DNA of 64,000 bases from UKL13-2 sp036394575 (GTDB taxonomy: Bacteria; Pseudomonadota; Gammaproteobacteria; Burkholderiales; Usitatibacteraceae): contig DASWEY010000069.1 in assembly GCA_036394575.1 (NCBI GenBank), positions 1 through 64,000 on the forward strand, in the 5' to 3' direction. Shown here in pieces: positions 8,042 through 17,677 of the stretch. Every line of letters starts with the position of its first letter. Position 1 is the first letter of the stretch. The notes beneath the pieces were generated by a model that ran no database searches, was not told the origin of the DNA, and saw only the letters and a list, made by a program, of their open reading frames with translations. The position numbers and the translations under genes are program-made.

Positions 8042-8349
8042 GGTCTAGTCCTTATGGGAGGGCCGGCGAATGAGAATGAAGGAGGAATGGCGAAAAGATT
8101 CTAGCCAGTTTCATGCCAGAACATGCTTGGCGCGGGTCAAGATGAAACGCATGATGATGTAACAAGACGTATCGCGCCTCATCCTGCATGGCTTGCAGTT
8201 TCCGCCATGCGGAATGCCCGGGTAAATAAAGGTTCGCCATTCCGACTCATTTTGGTAACTGAGCCGGAAGCCAGTCCTTCGTGTTGCTCAGGTCCTCGGA
8301 TGGGTGGGTCCCAGCCTTCTCTGCGGCGACGCTATTCAAGCGCCGTCGG
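8042..8349. repeat. Intergenic region with degenerate family B repeat
   Basis: No gene is supported here. It contains ATTTTGGTAACTGAGC (8249-8264), which is the exact reverse complement of 12376-12391, and GGGTGGGTCCCAGCCTTCTC (about 8302-8321), a diverged family B arm. It should also hold the promoter of the M61 peptidase. Confidence 0.55.
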
Positions 8350-8904
8350 CTAGGCGCCTTTCGCCCGCATCAACACCATCGGCTCCACCACCACGTTTTC
8401 ATCCGCGCCGGAAAACCACACCTGCCCATCCTGGATGGTGGCCTGCAAGGCCATGCTGCGTTCGGCCAGTTTGGCCAGGGCTTTGGTGGTATCGAGAGGC
8501 AGGTTATAGATGGTGAGATTGTCGAAGCGCTCCAGCAGTTTCTGGTTTTGGCCCCACCACATGTCCACGCTGTGATGGCCGCCATAGGCATACAGCACCA
8601 CCTGGCGCGAACGCCCGCAGGCCTTGCGCAGCCATTTTTCATCGGGCAGGCCGACGTCGATCCATTCTTCGATGGCGCCGGTCAGGTCGCGGCGCCACAG
8701 CGCGGGTTCATCGTCGGTGGAGATGCCCTTGCCGAATTCGAGGCGCTCGTCGGCGTGGCGCGAGAAGGCCATCAGCCGCACCATCATGCGTTCATCGGTT
8801 TCCGAGGGGTGGCGGGCGATGCGAAACGAGTGGCTGCCGTAATAGCCGCGATCCATATCGGCGATCGCGAGCTCGGCCTTGAAGATGATGGACTTGAGCG
8901 CCAC
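8350..8904 (-). CDS. yaeQ: YaeQ family protein
   Basis: A 184-aa protein matching YaeQ along its length: start MALKSIIFKAELAIADMDRG, central ERMMVRLMAFS, PALWRRDLTGAIEEWIDVG, and VVLYAYG. YaeQ has a PD-(D/E)xK-like fold and its role is unclear. Start is a GTG at 8904, two bases after the stop of the upstream S4 protein gene. Last gene of the minus-strand run prfC - ychJ-like - S4 - yaeQ. Confidence 0.9.
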   Translation of the reverse strand: MALKSIIFKAELAIADMDRGYYGSHSFRIARHPSETDERMMVRLMAFSRHADERLEFGKGISTDDEPALWRRDLTGAIEEWIDVGLPDEKWLRKACGRSRQVVLYAYGGHHSVDMWWGQNQKLLERFDNLTIYNLPLDTTKALAKLAERSMALQATIQDGQVWFSGADENVVVEPMVLMRAKGA

Positions 8905-8906
8905 GC

Positions 8907-9275
8907 TTACGCGCCGCCTTTGGACGTGCCACCACCTTTGGACGTGCCACCTTTAGGCGCACCCGGCTTGCGGCGCGGGCGATAGGGTTGCGCCTTGCCC
9001 TTACCTTTAACACCTGGCGCGGCTTTCGGCACCTTGGGCGGCTTGGGGGGGATGGCTTCACCGGGGATCACATGAATCTCGGTGTCTTCAATGGCGACAA
9101 TCTGACCACCGCGGATCTTGTTGCGCTTGCGCAGTTCGACCTGGCCATCGACCTTTACCACGCCGGTGGAAACCAGCGCGCCGCCGGAACCGCCGCTATC
9201 GGCAAAGCCGCACAGCTTCATCAAGTGGTTGAGCTCGACATATTCAGCGGTCAATTGGTATTCGACGGTCTTCAT
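8907..9275 (-). CDS. S4-domain RNA-binding protein with basic repeat tail
   Basis: A 122-aa protein. Residues about 8-70 form an S4 RNA-binding domain of the YbcJ/RlbA type (LNHLMKLCGFADSGGSG, GVVKVDGQVELRKRNKIRGG). The last about 45 residues are low-complexity and basic, rich in Lys, Pro and Gly, ending in a duplicated TSKGG unit encoded by a short tandem DNA repeat (about 8918-8952). Probably binds structured RNA, with the tail adding charge. Starts 4 bases after the YchJ-like gene. Confidence 0.85.
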   Translation of the reverse strand: MKTVEYQLTAEYVELNHLMKLCGFADSGGSGGALVSTGVVKVDGQVELRKRNKIRGGQIVAIEDTEIHVIPGEAIPPKPPKVPKAAPGVKGKGKAQPYRPRRKPGAPKGGTSKGGGTSKGGA

Positions 9276-9279
9276 TCTC

Positions 9280-9711
9280 TTAACCTCTGGCCATCGCGGC
9301 CCGTTGTGCGGCATTGGCGCCATCGAGCTCGCCGTCGACATAAAACCAGCGGCCGTCTTCGCGCACGAAGCGGCTGATTTCATGCAGGCGTTCGGCGCGC
9401 CCGCCGCAGACTTTGAATCTCGCCACGAACTCGACTACCGCCCGGTCTGGATTGTCAGCGTCGACCTGATGCCGTTTGACGTCGAGGCCTAGCCATTTGG
9501 TTTTGTCGCTCGCATCCAACGGCAGTGACTTTGGCCGTGTGGAAGGATGCCAGCTCGCCAACAGGTACGCTTCATCGTTTTGCGTGTAGGCGCTGTAGCG
9601 CGAACGCATCAGGGCTTCGGCATTCGGCGCGGTCTTGTTGCCGCCGAGGTACAGGCCGCAGCAAGCCGCATAGGCCATGTCGCTGTCGCAAATGCAGGCC
9701 GCAGCGGTCAT
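9280..9711 (-). CDS. ychJ: YchJ family protein (UPF0225, SEC-C plus NTF2-like)
   Basis: A 143-aa YchJ-type protein: N-terminal metal-binding cysteine cluster (Cys6, Cys8, Cys17, Cys18 in CICDS...ACC) and an NTF2-like fold with SRYSAYTQNDEAYLLASWHP and VVEFVARF. The function is unknown. It sits 5 bases downstream of prfC, and coupling between them is likely. The usual C-terminal SEC-C motif is absent, as in shorter members. Confidence 0.85.
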   Translation of the reverse strand: MTAAACICDSDMAYAACCGLYLGGNKTAPNAEALMRSRYSAYTQNDEAYLLASWHPSTRPKSLPLDASDKTKWLGLDVKRHQVDADNPDRAVVEFVARFKVCGGRAERLHEISRFVREDGRWFYVDGELDGANAAQRAAMARG

Positions 9712-9716
9712 GGTGC

Positions 9717-11369
<1,653 letters not shown>

Positions 11370-11681
11370 GTTGTGCTGCTCGTAAATTGCTTCAGTAAAT
11401 TAGGAGGCTAAGTAAGATCTTGGGGCTGTCATCCCGGCGAAGGCCGGGATCCAATTTGGGGTCAACGAAGTGCTATCGAAATTGAGCCCCGGACCGGCCA
11501 GAAAAATGAGCCGGGGCGACACTATTGCGTGTATGCGGGCGGCGTCCCGAGTGGCGTTCGCCGGGGCAAAACCACGCGTATCGCGAGAGGGCAGCAGTTT
11601 ACTGGCTATCGGGGGCGAAGTCGAATCCGGCCGGCGGGCGATCGGCTATCATCTTCACCCCGATTGCCAGTTTTCCCCCTC
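11370..11681. repeat. Intergenic region with family B repeat
   Basis: A gene-free stretch between the divergent prfC and DUF1415 genes. A canonical family B arm, GTCATCCCGGCGAAGGCC then GGGATCCA, lies at 11428-11453; within it CCCGGC...GCCGGG is a hairpin. Promoters for both genes should lie here, but none is obvious. Confidence 0.65.
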
Positions 11682-12239
11682 ATGAGCCAGCCCGAATCCC
11701 CCGACGCAGTCATCGCCGCCACCCGCCTCTGGCTGGAGCGCGCCGTCATCGGTCTCAATCTCTGCCCCTTCGCCAAGGCGGTGCACATCAAGGGTCAGAT
11801 CCGCTACGTGGTGAGCGCCGCCGCCACGCCGGAAGCCCTGGTGGCCGACCTGATCGCGGAACTGGAATTTCTGGATTCAGTCGATGCCGAGAAGACCGAT
11901 ACCACCCTGCTGATTCACCCACAGGTGCTGAACGATTTTCTCGATTACAACGATTTTCTCGAAGTGGCCGACGCCGTGGTCGAAGAACTGGAGCTGGACG
12001 GCGAAATCCAGGTCGCCAGCTTCCACCCCGATTACCAGTTTGAAGGCACGACAGCGGACGACATCAGCAACTACAGCAACCGCTCACCGTATCCAACCCT
12101 GCATCTGCTGCGCGAAGCCAGTGTCGAGCGGGCGGTGGCGGCGTTTCCGGAAGCCGCCGATATTTTCGGGAAAAATATCGAGACGCTGGAGAGGCTGGGG
12201 CACGCGGGCTGGGAAAAACTCGGCTTGAAGAAGACGTGA
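11682..12239 (+). CDS. DUF1415 family protein
   Basis: A 185-aa cytoplasmic protein matching DUF1415: TRLWLERAVIGLNLCPFA near the start and FHPDYQFEGTTADDISNYSNRSPYP. The Cys in LCPFAKAV and the conserved N-R-S-P-Y-P stretch are present. The function is unknown. I chose ATG 11682; a longer in-frame reading reaches back to 11529 through non-coding sequence. Confidence 0.85.
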   Translation: MSQPESPDAVIAATRLWLERAVIGLNLCPFAKAVHIKGQIRYVVSAAATPEALVADLIAELEFLDSVDAEKTDTTLLIHPQVLNDFLDYNDFLEVADAVVEELELDGEIQVASFHPDYQFEGTTADDISNYSNRSPYPTLHLLREASVERAVAAFPEAADIFGKNIETLERLGHAGWEKLGLKKT

Positions 12240-12240
12240 G

Positions 12241-12407
12241 CCGTCGTCCCAGCGCAGGCTGGGACCCAGTCCGTTCCATAAACTGACCAGGCGTTATTTC
12301 AAGCAACTTTAGCTCTGGAATCGCCGTTGGCGGCAGGACTAAAAGCAAATGTGTTATTGGTTGTGCTGGGTCCCAGCTCAGTTACCAAAATAAGCTGGGA
12401 CGACGAG
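12241..12407. repeat. Paired family B palindrome
   Basis: Two inverted arms, GTCGTCCCAGCGCAGGCTGG (12243 on) and CTGGGTCCCAGCTCAG...AAGCTGGGACGAC (to about 12404), flank about 95 bases of other sequence. Each arm also forms its own hairpin (CCCAGC/GCTGGG). This paired layout resembles REPIN-type elements. It fills the space between the convergent DUF1415 and 92-aa genes. Confidence 0.65.
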
Positions 12408-12419
12408 CCTTGATTACAA

Positions 12420-12698
12420 TTACTTCTTCTTGCCCAGGCCCTTGGTAATCAATTCCGCCACCAGCTCGTTCATGCCGACTTTCCTGCTCTCGGCCTCCGT
12501 ATGCAGGGTCTTGACCAGCTCGCTGCTGAGCTTGCAGGCAAACGGCACCAGCCCGGCGGCCTGATCGAGTTTGCGCTGCTCCTTGCGATCCGGCACCACG
12601 GCGCCCTTGCCGAAGCGGTCGGGAATGCCGGCAACCTTCATCAGGTTGCTCATTTTCATCATCTTGTTTTTTTCAAGATCGGTTTTTTTCATGCTCAT
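12420..12698 (-). CDS. Small basic hypothetical protein
   Basis: A 92-aa Lys-rich soluble protein: KKTDLEKNKMMKMSNLMKV, PDRKEQRKLDQAAGLVPFA and a C-terminal GMNELVAELITKGLGKKK. I recognise it as a type common in Burkholderiales with no assigned role. The LVPFACKLSSELVKTL...MNELVAELI part resembles ribbon-helix-helix or antitoxin-like folds, but no toxin partner is present. Confidence 0.75.
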   Translation of the reverse strand: MSMKKTDLEKNKMMKMSNLMKVAGIPDRFGKGAVVPDRKEQRKLDQAAGLVPFACKLSSELVKTLHTEAESRKVGMNELVAELITKGLGKKK

Positions 12699-12783
12699 GA
12701 TCGGTCTTCCGGTTAATTTGTTTGCAGCTATTCTACGCGGACCGCGCCAATACCCTTGGGGGAGGAGGCGCGTGAAGGGAGAT

Positions 12784-12814
12784 AAATACCGGCGCACGCG
12801 TTGCGCCGGTATTT
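12784..12814. repeat. Perfect 13-bp inverted repeat
   Basis: AAATACCGGCGCA and TGCGCCGGTATTT around a 5-base loop. It lies immediately left of a family A copy, between divergent genes, so it is not downstream of either gene; an operator or repeat fragment is as likely as a terminator. Confidence 0.6.
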
Positions 12815-12815
12815 G

Positions 12816-12881
12816 AAACCCCAGCATTGGCGCGTATTTCGAGGCATTTCTGGCCTGCAATCCGCGCCAATGCTGGGGTTT
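12816..12881. repeat. Dispersed palindromic repeat family A, copy 3 (best example)
   Basis: The outer arms AAACCCCAGCATTGGCGCG (12816-12834) and its exact reverse complement (12863-12881) enclose 28 bases containing GAGGCATTTCTGGCC. The 19-bp perfect stem makes this the reference copy of the family. Confidence 0.9.
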
Positions 12882-12957
12882 GCAAATCCGGCCGAGTGGC
12901 TGAAAATGATCCCCGACCGATGAGATCGGCCGCAACCCGCCATAAGGAGAAGATATT

Positions 12958-13224
12958 ATGCGCACCCTGTTGATCATCGTTGCAGGCCTGCTGCTGTTCG
13001 GCGCCTGTGTGCTTGGCGCGCGCGGCCTGCTTGGCGCCGGTCCGGCGTCGCTGGGTGTGGCGCTGAAAACATTTATCCCGCTGTGGCTGCTGATTGCAGC
13101 GGCAAACATGTGGGTCGGCGTCGCGCGGGCGGGCTATTCGGTGACCGAGGAGCTGCCGATCTTCTGCGCCATTTTCGGCTTGCCGGCGGCGGTGGCCTGG
13201 TTCGTCTGGTGGAAGTTTTCCTGA
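12958..13224 (+). CDS. Small membrane protein (three helices)
   Basis: An 88-aa very hydrophobic protein with about three membrane helices (residues 3-20, 38-57, 66-85). A strong AAGGAGA ribosome site lies just before ATG 12958. Not recognised as a named family; similar small proteins are common and uncharacterised. It converges with the chromate transporter pair. Confidence 0.7.
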   Translation: MRTLLIIVAGLLLFGACVLGARGLLGAGPASLGVALKTFIPLWLLIAAANMWVGVARAGYSVTEELPIFCAIFGLPAAVAWFVWWKFS

Positions 13225-13229
13225 GAAGA

Positions 13230-13257
13230 GAACGCTCAGATCAGAACGCTCAGATCA
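13230..13257. repeat. 14-bp tandem duplication
   Basis: GAACGCTCAGATCA occurs twice back to back. The second unit overlaps the last codons and stop of the minus-strand chromate transporter gene, so the duplication may have formed at its 3' end. Confidence 0.85.
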
Positions 13258-13834
13258 GCCCGAACCAACCCAGCAGCGCCCCGGCCGCCAGCAGCCACAG
13301 CAGATGCAGCCGCGTTTGCCAGATGATGATGGTGGTGATCAGGGTCACCAGCCATAGCGGCCAGTCGGTGGCCGGATTGTGGCTGGCGCCGGCCAGGATC
13401 CAGCCGGTGGTGATCAGCAGCGCGATCACGATCGGCGCCATGCCTTGCTTGAAGGCGCGCACACCGCGCAGTTCGCGGTTGCGATGCCCCCAGCGCGCCG
13501 CCGTGTAGGTGATGGTGGCGCTGGGCAACAGGATGCCGATCATGGACACAAACACCCCGAGCAGGGCGCTCCACATGCTGCCGCTGTTGGCCCCCACGTT
13601 CCAGCCCATCAGCGCGACGAACAGCACATTGGGTCCCGGCGAGGCCTGGGCGATGGAAATCGAGGCGTTGAATTGCGCATCGGTCAGCAGTTGGTGCTCA
13701 TACACCAGGTAGCGGTGCATTTCCGGCGCGGTGGCGATGGCGCCGCCGACCGACATCATCGACAGCATCAGGAAGTGCAGGAAAAGGTCGAACCAGTCGT
13801 GCCAGCCCATGGTGATGTGCAGGGCCTCGTTCAC
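13250..13834 (-). CDS. Chromate transporter, short-chain CHR half-protein B
   Basis: A 194-aa inner-membrane protein with about five to six helices and one CHR domain: SVGGAIATAPEMHRYLV, QFNASISIAQASPGPN and FKQGMAPIVIALL. Short-chain CHR proteins come as adjacent pairs that together do the job of a full ChrA antiporter exporting chromate. GTG start at 13834 overlaps the stop of the partner gene (GTGA), so the two are translationally coupled. Confidence 0.85.
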   Translation of the reverse strand: MNEALHITMGWHDWFDLFLHFLMLSMMSVGGAIATAPEMHRYLVYEHQLLTDAQFNASISIAQASPGPNVLFVALMGWNVGANSGSMWSALLGVFVSMIGILLPSATITYTAARWGHRNRELRGVRAFKQGMAPIVIALLITTGWILAGASHNPATDWPLWLVTLITTIIIWQTRLHLLWLLAAGALLGWFGLI

Positions 13835-14409
13835 GGCTTGAGCTTTTGATACGCCAGGGTGCAAGCGACCAGGCCGAGGCTCGGCAGCACATAGAGCAGG
13901 GGCAGGCGCAGCAGGGCCAGGCTGATGAATGCGGTGGCGCCGAATACGATGCACAAGACTCTGCCCAGCACATTCATCTTCACCGCCGGGATCAGCTTGA
14001 TGCCGGTGGCCATGATCAAACCGGCTGTCACCGCGCCCATCCCGCGCAGTGCGCCCGCCACACCGGGATGGCTGGCGTAATGGCTGTAAACCACGGCCAC
14101 CAGCAGGACCAGCGCCAGCGGAATCGTCAGCAGGCCGGCCATCGCCGCCAATGCGCCGCGCACGCCGAACTGGCGGCCGCCATACATCAGCGCCATATTG
14201 ATCACATTGGGGCCGGGCATGATTTGCGCCACCGCCCAGTCTTCGACGAATTCCTCATTCGTCATCCAGCGCCGCACGTCGACCAGTTCGCGCTGCGCCG
14301 CCACCATCACGCCGCCGAAGCCTTGCAGGGCCATGACGGTGAAGCCGACGAACAGTTCTGTGGGATTTTGAGGTCTGACGGGGGATGGTTCTGCGGGGGC
14401 GGCGCTCAT
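13831..14409 (-). CDS. Chromate transporter, short-chain CHR half-protein A
   Basis: A 192-aa inner-membrane protein, first of the coupled CHR pair: FVGFTVMALQGFGGVMVAAQ, EDWAVAQIMPGPNVINMAL and an RGMGAVTAGLIMATGIK segment. Together with the overlapping downstream half it likely forms a chromate-type anion transporter. No chrB-like regulator is adjacent, so the substrate is inferred only from the family. Confidence 0.85.
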   Translation of the reverse strand: MSAAPAEPSPVRPQNPTELFVGFTVMALQGFGGVMVAAQRELVDVRRWMTNEEFVEDWAVAQIMPGPNVINMALMYGGRQFGVRGALAAMAGLLTIPLALVLLVAVVYSHYASHPGVAGALRGMGAVTAGLIMATGIKLIPAVKMNVLGRVLCIVFGATAFISLALLRLPLLYVLPSLGLVACTLAYQKLKP

Positions 14410-14504
14410 GGCGTAATTATGAACGCTCGCGGCCGTCCCGACGCGGCTTTACAAATCGTTACGGCAAAAATTTTCCCTTGCCTTCCCTTATCTTCGATAT
14501 CGCA

Positions 14505-15503
14505 TCAGTACAGCTGCAGCGGCCCTTCTTCCATCGCCGCCACCTGCTCGCGCAGTTCCAGGATGCGGTCCTGCCAGTAGCGTTGCGTATTGAAGAACGG
14601 AAAGGCGTGCGGGAAGGCGGGGTCGTCCCAGCGCTGTGCCAGCCAGGCGGCGTAGTGAATCAGGCGCAGGGTGCGCAGGGCTTCGACCAGATGCAGCTCG
14701 CGGCGGTCGAAAGCGCAGAACTCCTCATAGGCCTCGATCACTTCGCGCAGCTGCTTGGCCATGTCCTGGCGCGTGCCGGACAGCAGCATCCATAAATCCT
14801 GCACCGCCGGGCCCATGCGGCTGTCGTCGAAATCGACGAAGTGAGGGCCGTCGTCGGTATAGAGAACATTCCCGCCGTGGCAATCGCCGTGCAGGCGGAT
14901 GTTCTGGACGGCGCCGGCGCGCTGAAAACATTGCGCCACACCGTCCAGCGCCTGGTTGATGACGCTCAGCCAGGCGTCGCGTAAATCGGCGGGGATGAAA
15001 TTGTGGGCCAACAGCCAGTCGCGCGGTGCAGTGCCGAAGGATTCGATGGTGAGGGTGGGACGATGCGTGAACGGCTCAATGGCGCCGACGGCATGAATAC
15101 GCCCCAGAAAACGCCCCATCCATTCCAGCACCTCGGGCCGATCGAGTTCCGGGGCGCGCCCGCCGCGGCGCGGGAAGACCGTGAATCGGAAATTGCCGAA
15201 TTTGTGCAGGGTTTTGTCGTTCGCGATCAGCGGCGCCACCACCGGGATTTCGCGCTCGTCGAGTGTCTGTACAAAGGCATGCTCCTCGAGGATTTGCGCA
15301 TCCGTCCAGCGCCCCGGGCGATAAAACTTCACCACCAGGGGCGTTCCTTCCTCGATGCCGACCTGGTAAACGCGGTTCTCGTAGCTGTTCAGCGCCAGCA
15401 GGCGGCCGTCGCAGCGGAAGCCGATGCTTTCGATGGCGTCGAGGATGAGGTCAGGGCTGAGACCGGCGTAGGGCGTGACAGAATGGTCGTTGGCGGGCAT
15501 CAT
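14505..15503 (-). CDS. srkA: Stress response serine/threonine kinase SrkA (YihE)
   Basis: A 332-aa aminoglycoside-phosphotransferase-fold kinase. It has the SrkA start LNSYENRVYQVG, VVKFYRPGRWTDAQILEEH, the catalytic HGDCHGGNVL and the metal-binding FVDFDDSRMGPAVQD. SrkA phosphorylates proteins and counters stress-induced death in E. coli. ATG 15503 gives the family-typical N-terminus; an ATG at 15527 is an alternative. Its start region abuts the truncated VOC gene on the other strand. Confidence 0.9.
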   Translation of the reverse strand: MMPANDHSVTPYAGLSPDLILDAIESIGFRCDGRLLALNSYENRVYQVGIEEGTPLVVKFYRPGRWTDAQILEEHAFVQTLDEREIPVVAPLIANDKTLHKFGNFRFTVFPRRGGRAPELDRPEVLEWMGRFLGRIHAVGAIEPFTHRPTLTIESFGTAPRDWLLAHNFIPADLRDAWLSVINQALDGVAQCFQRAGAVQNIRLHGDCHGGNVLYTDDGPHFVDFDDSRMGPAVQDLWMLLSGTRQDMAKQLREVIEAYEEFCAFDRRELHLVEALRTLRLIHYAAWLAQRWDDPAFPHAFPFFNTQRYWQDRILELREQVAAMEEGPLQLY

Positions 15504-15531
15504 GCATTGTACGGGGTGAGCATGCAAAGCG

Positions 15532-15864
15532 ATGCTTCTGGCCGACCTTCTTGGTGTTCCCTTCGGTCCTGCGCCAGAAGGCCCGTTCTTTGCCGTTTAC
15601 ATCAATGATGGCTTGACGCTCGATTTCATTGAAACTGATCAGCCTTTTCCCGTAGAACATTTCTGTTTTCGGGTCATGGAAGAAGAATTCGATGCCATTC
15701 TTGAGCGAATCAAGGCGGTTGGGATCGCGTATCGCAGCACAGTCCGCGGTCCGACGGACAAAAAGATCAATACGGCATACGGCGGCAGGATGATCTACTG
15801 GAACGAACCCGAAGGGCATCAATGGGAGATGCTTACGGTCAGTTATGCCTGCCAGCCGGGGTAA
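15532..15864 (+). pseudogene. VOC family protein, 5'-truncated remnant
   Basis: 110 residues align with the VOC domain from its first helix on (LLADLLGVPFGPAPEGPFF, DFIETD, HFCFRV, YGGRMIYWNEPEGHQWEML), but the roughly 25 residues expected before it, including the first strand and first metal ligand, are missing. In frame upstream there are only four codons before a TGA, and no better start. The lost part should lie where the srkA start now is. A short functional form starting at the ATG cannot be excluded. Confidence 0.65.
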
Positions 15865-15967
15865 TATTTATGCATGTTTAGGCTTAAACTCACGGTCCTG
15901 AGAATCGGGGCATAGCCTTGCGCTGTTTGCCTGTCGAAGAACGTCGCTTGAATAAACTGGAAAAACC

Positions 15968-16819
15968 TTGACGACCATCACCATCAATTCATCCATCAAC
16001 GTCAGCAACAGCGGCGTTTTTGTCCTGTTCGGCGGCGTCAACGTCCTCGAATCCCGCGACCTTGCCCTGCGTTCCTGCGAGGAATTCGTTCGCGTCACGC
16101 AAAAGCTGGGAATTCCCTATGTCTTCAAGGGCAGCTTCGACAAGGCCAACCGTTCCTCGATTCACTCCTACCGCGGGCCGGGGCTGGAAGAGGGCCTGAA
16201 AATTCTCGAGGAGGTCAAAAAAACGTTCGGCGTACCCGTCATCACCGATGTACACGAACCCTGGCAGGCCAAGCCCGTTGCCGAGGTGGCGGACGTTTTA
16301 CAGTTGCCCGCCTTCCTTGCGCGCCAAACTGATCTCGTTGTTGCCCTGGCCAAGACGGGGCGCGTCATCAATATCAAGAAGCCGCAGTTCCTGAGTCCAT
16401 CGCAAGTTCTCAATATCGTCGAGAAGTTCACCGAAGCCGGCAACAAGCAGCTCATCCTCTGCGACCGCGGAACATGTTTCGGCTATGACAATCTGGTGGT
16501 GGACATGCTGGGTTTCGGCGTCATGAAAAAAGTGACTAATGATTTGCCGGTCATTTTCGACGTGACTCATGCCCTGCAACAGCGCGAGGCCGGCGCCGCC
16601 GCCTCGGGCGGGCGCCGCGAACAGATCATCGATCTGGCGCGTGCCGGCCTGGCGGTTGGCCTGGCTGGTCTCTTCCTGGAAGCGCACCCGAATCCGGCCC
16701 AAGCCAAATGCGACGGGCCGAGCGCGCTGCCGCTTGATCAGCTGGAGCCCTTCCTCACGCAACTGAAGGCGCTGGATAATTTGGTGAAGTCGTTCGCGCC
16801 CTTGCATATACATAGCTGA
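15968..16819 (+). CDS. kdsA: 3-deoxy-8-phosphooctulonate synthase
   Basis: A 283-aa KDO8P synthase that joins phosphoenolpyruvate and arabinose-5-phosphate on the way to Kdo of lipopolysaccharide. Motifs: FGGVNVLESRD (Asn25 in place of the Cys of metal-dependent forms, so the metal-independent class), SFDKANRSSIHSYRGPG, ITDVHEP, FLARQTDL, DRGTCFGYDNLVVDM and CDGPSALPL. No ATG fits; the start is a TTG at 15968 with a weak GGAAAA upstream. It is alone here rather than beside pyrG and eno, so a second copy elsewhere is possible. Confidence 0.9.
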   Translation: MTTITINSSINVSNSGVFVLFGGVNVLESRDLALRSCEEFVRVTQKLGIPYVFKGSFDKANRSSIHSYRGPGLEEGLKILEEVKKTFGVPVITDVHEPWQAKPVAEVADVLQLPAFLARQTDLVVALAKTGRVINIKKPQFLSPSQVLNIVEKFTEAGNKQLILCDRGTCFGYDNLVVDMLGFGVMKKVTNDLPVIFDVTHALQQREAGAAASGGRREQIIDLARAGLAVGLAGLFLEAHPNPAQAKCDGPSALPLDQLEPFLTQLKALDNLVKSFAPLHIHS

Positions 16820-16954
16820 CTCGGATCGGTCCTACCGTCTGCTGAAACCAACGGCTTCATGACGTTGGGGGTGGCTTCGGTAGAGTGGATTCGTAAGTCG
16901 TCGCTCATTTCAAACGTATCCTCCCGGCATAATGCCGCCCGCGTCTACACAACG

Positions 16955-17632
16955 ATGAAGCACCTCCTCGACAACATCGCCTGGCACACACTCTCCGGCC
17001 CGCACACTCGTTTCGCCAGCGGCGCCGGCAACGCGCGCCGCTATGCATCGGGCTTTTCCCCCATCGTCGGTTTCGCCGACAATGATCGTCCGGACTTCGC
17101 GGCCTTGGCCCCGTTGTGCAGCCCCGGCGAACAGTTCTACAGCGATGGCTGGTCCGGTCCGGCGCCGGTGGATTGGCGCATCGATGTCGAAAGCACCATG
17201 TTCAAGATGGTTTGGGAAACCGCGATGCCGGCCACGGATGAAGCCGCCGATGCGGTACGGCTTGGCCCCGAGCATGCCGCACAGGCGCTGGAACTGGCCA
17301 CGCTGACCCGCCCCGGTCCCTTCGGTTTGCGCACCATCGAGCTCGGCGAGTATTTCGGCTATTTCGAAGATGAGCGCCTGATGGCCATGGCCGGCGAACG
17401 CATGCATGCCGGCAAGCTCCACGAAATCAGCGGCGTGTGCACCCATCCGGATTTCCAGGGTCGCGGCTTGGCGCGGCGGCTGATGCGCAAACTGATCCGT
17501 CGCCAGATGCAGCGTGGCGAAATTCCTTTCCTGCATGTGATGCACGCCAACCTCAGTGCGCGGCAGCTGTATGAGCGCATGGGTTTTACGCATTATCGGG
17601 AATCGGTGGTCAGAGTCATTTCGAAAATCTGA
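16955..17632 (+). CDS. GNAT family N-acetyltransferase, FR47-like
   Basis: A 225-aa protein with a C-terminal FR47-like GNAT domain (residues about 115-220): ISGVCTHPDFQGRGLARRLM, where QGRGLA is the acetyl-CoA loop, then FLHVMHANLSARQLYERMGF. The N-terminal about 100 residues form a second degenerate GNAT-like half, as in other FR47 proteins. ATG 16955 was chosen; upstream in-frame ATG at 16859 would add 32 uncharacteristic residues. Substrate unknown. Confidence 0.85.
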   Translation: MKHLLDNIAWHTLSGPHTRFASGAGNARRYASGFSPIVGFADNDRPDFAALAPLCSPGEQFYSDGWSGPAPVDWRIDVESTMFKMVWETAMPATDEAADAVRLGPEHAAQALELATLTRPGPFGLRTIELGEYFGYFEDERLMAMAGERMHAGKLHEISGVCTHPDFQGRGLARRLMRKLIRRQMQRGEIPFLHVMHANLSARQLYERMGFTHYRESVVRVISKI

Positions 17633-17677
17633 GCTTCCGCCAACTGATCTCAGAGAAATCCGTAAAAGCTTTTCATC

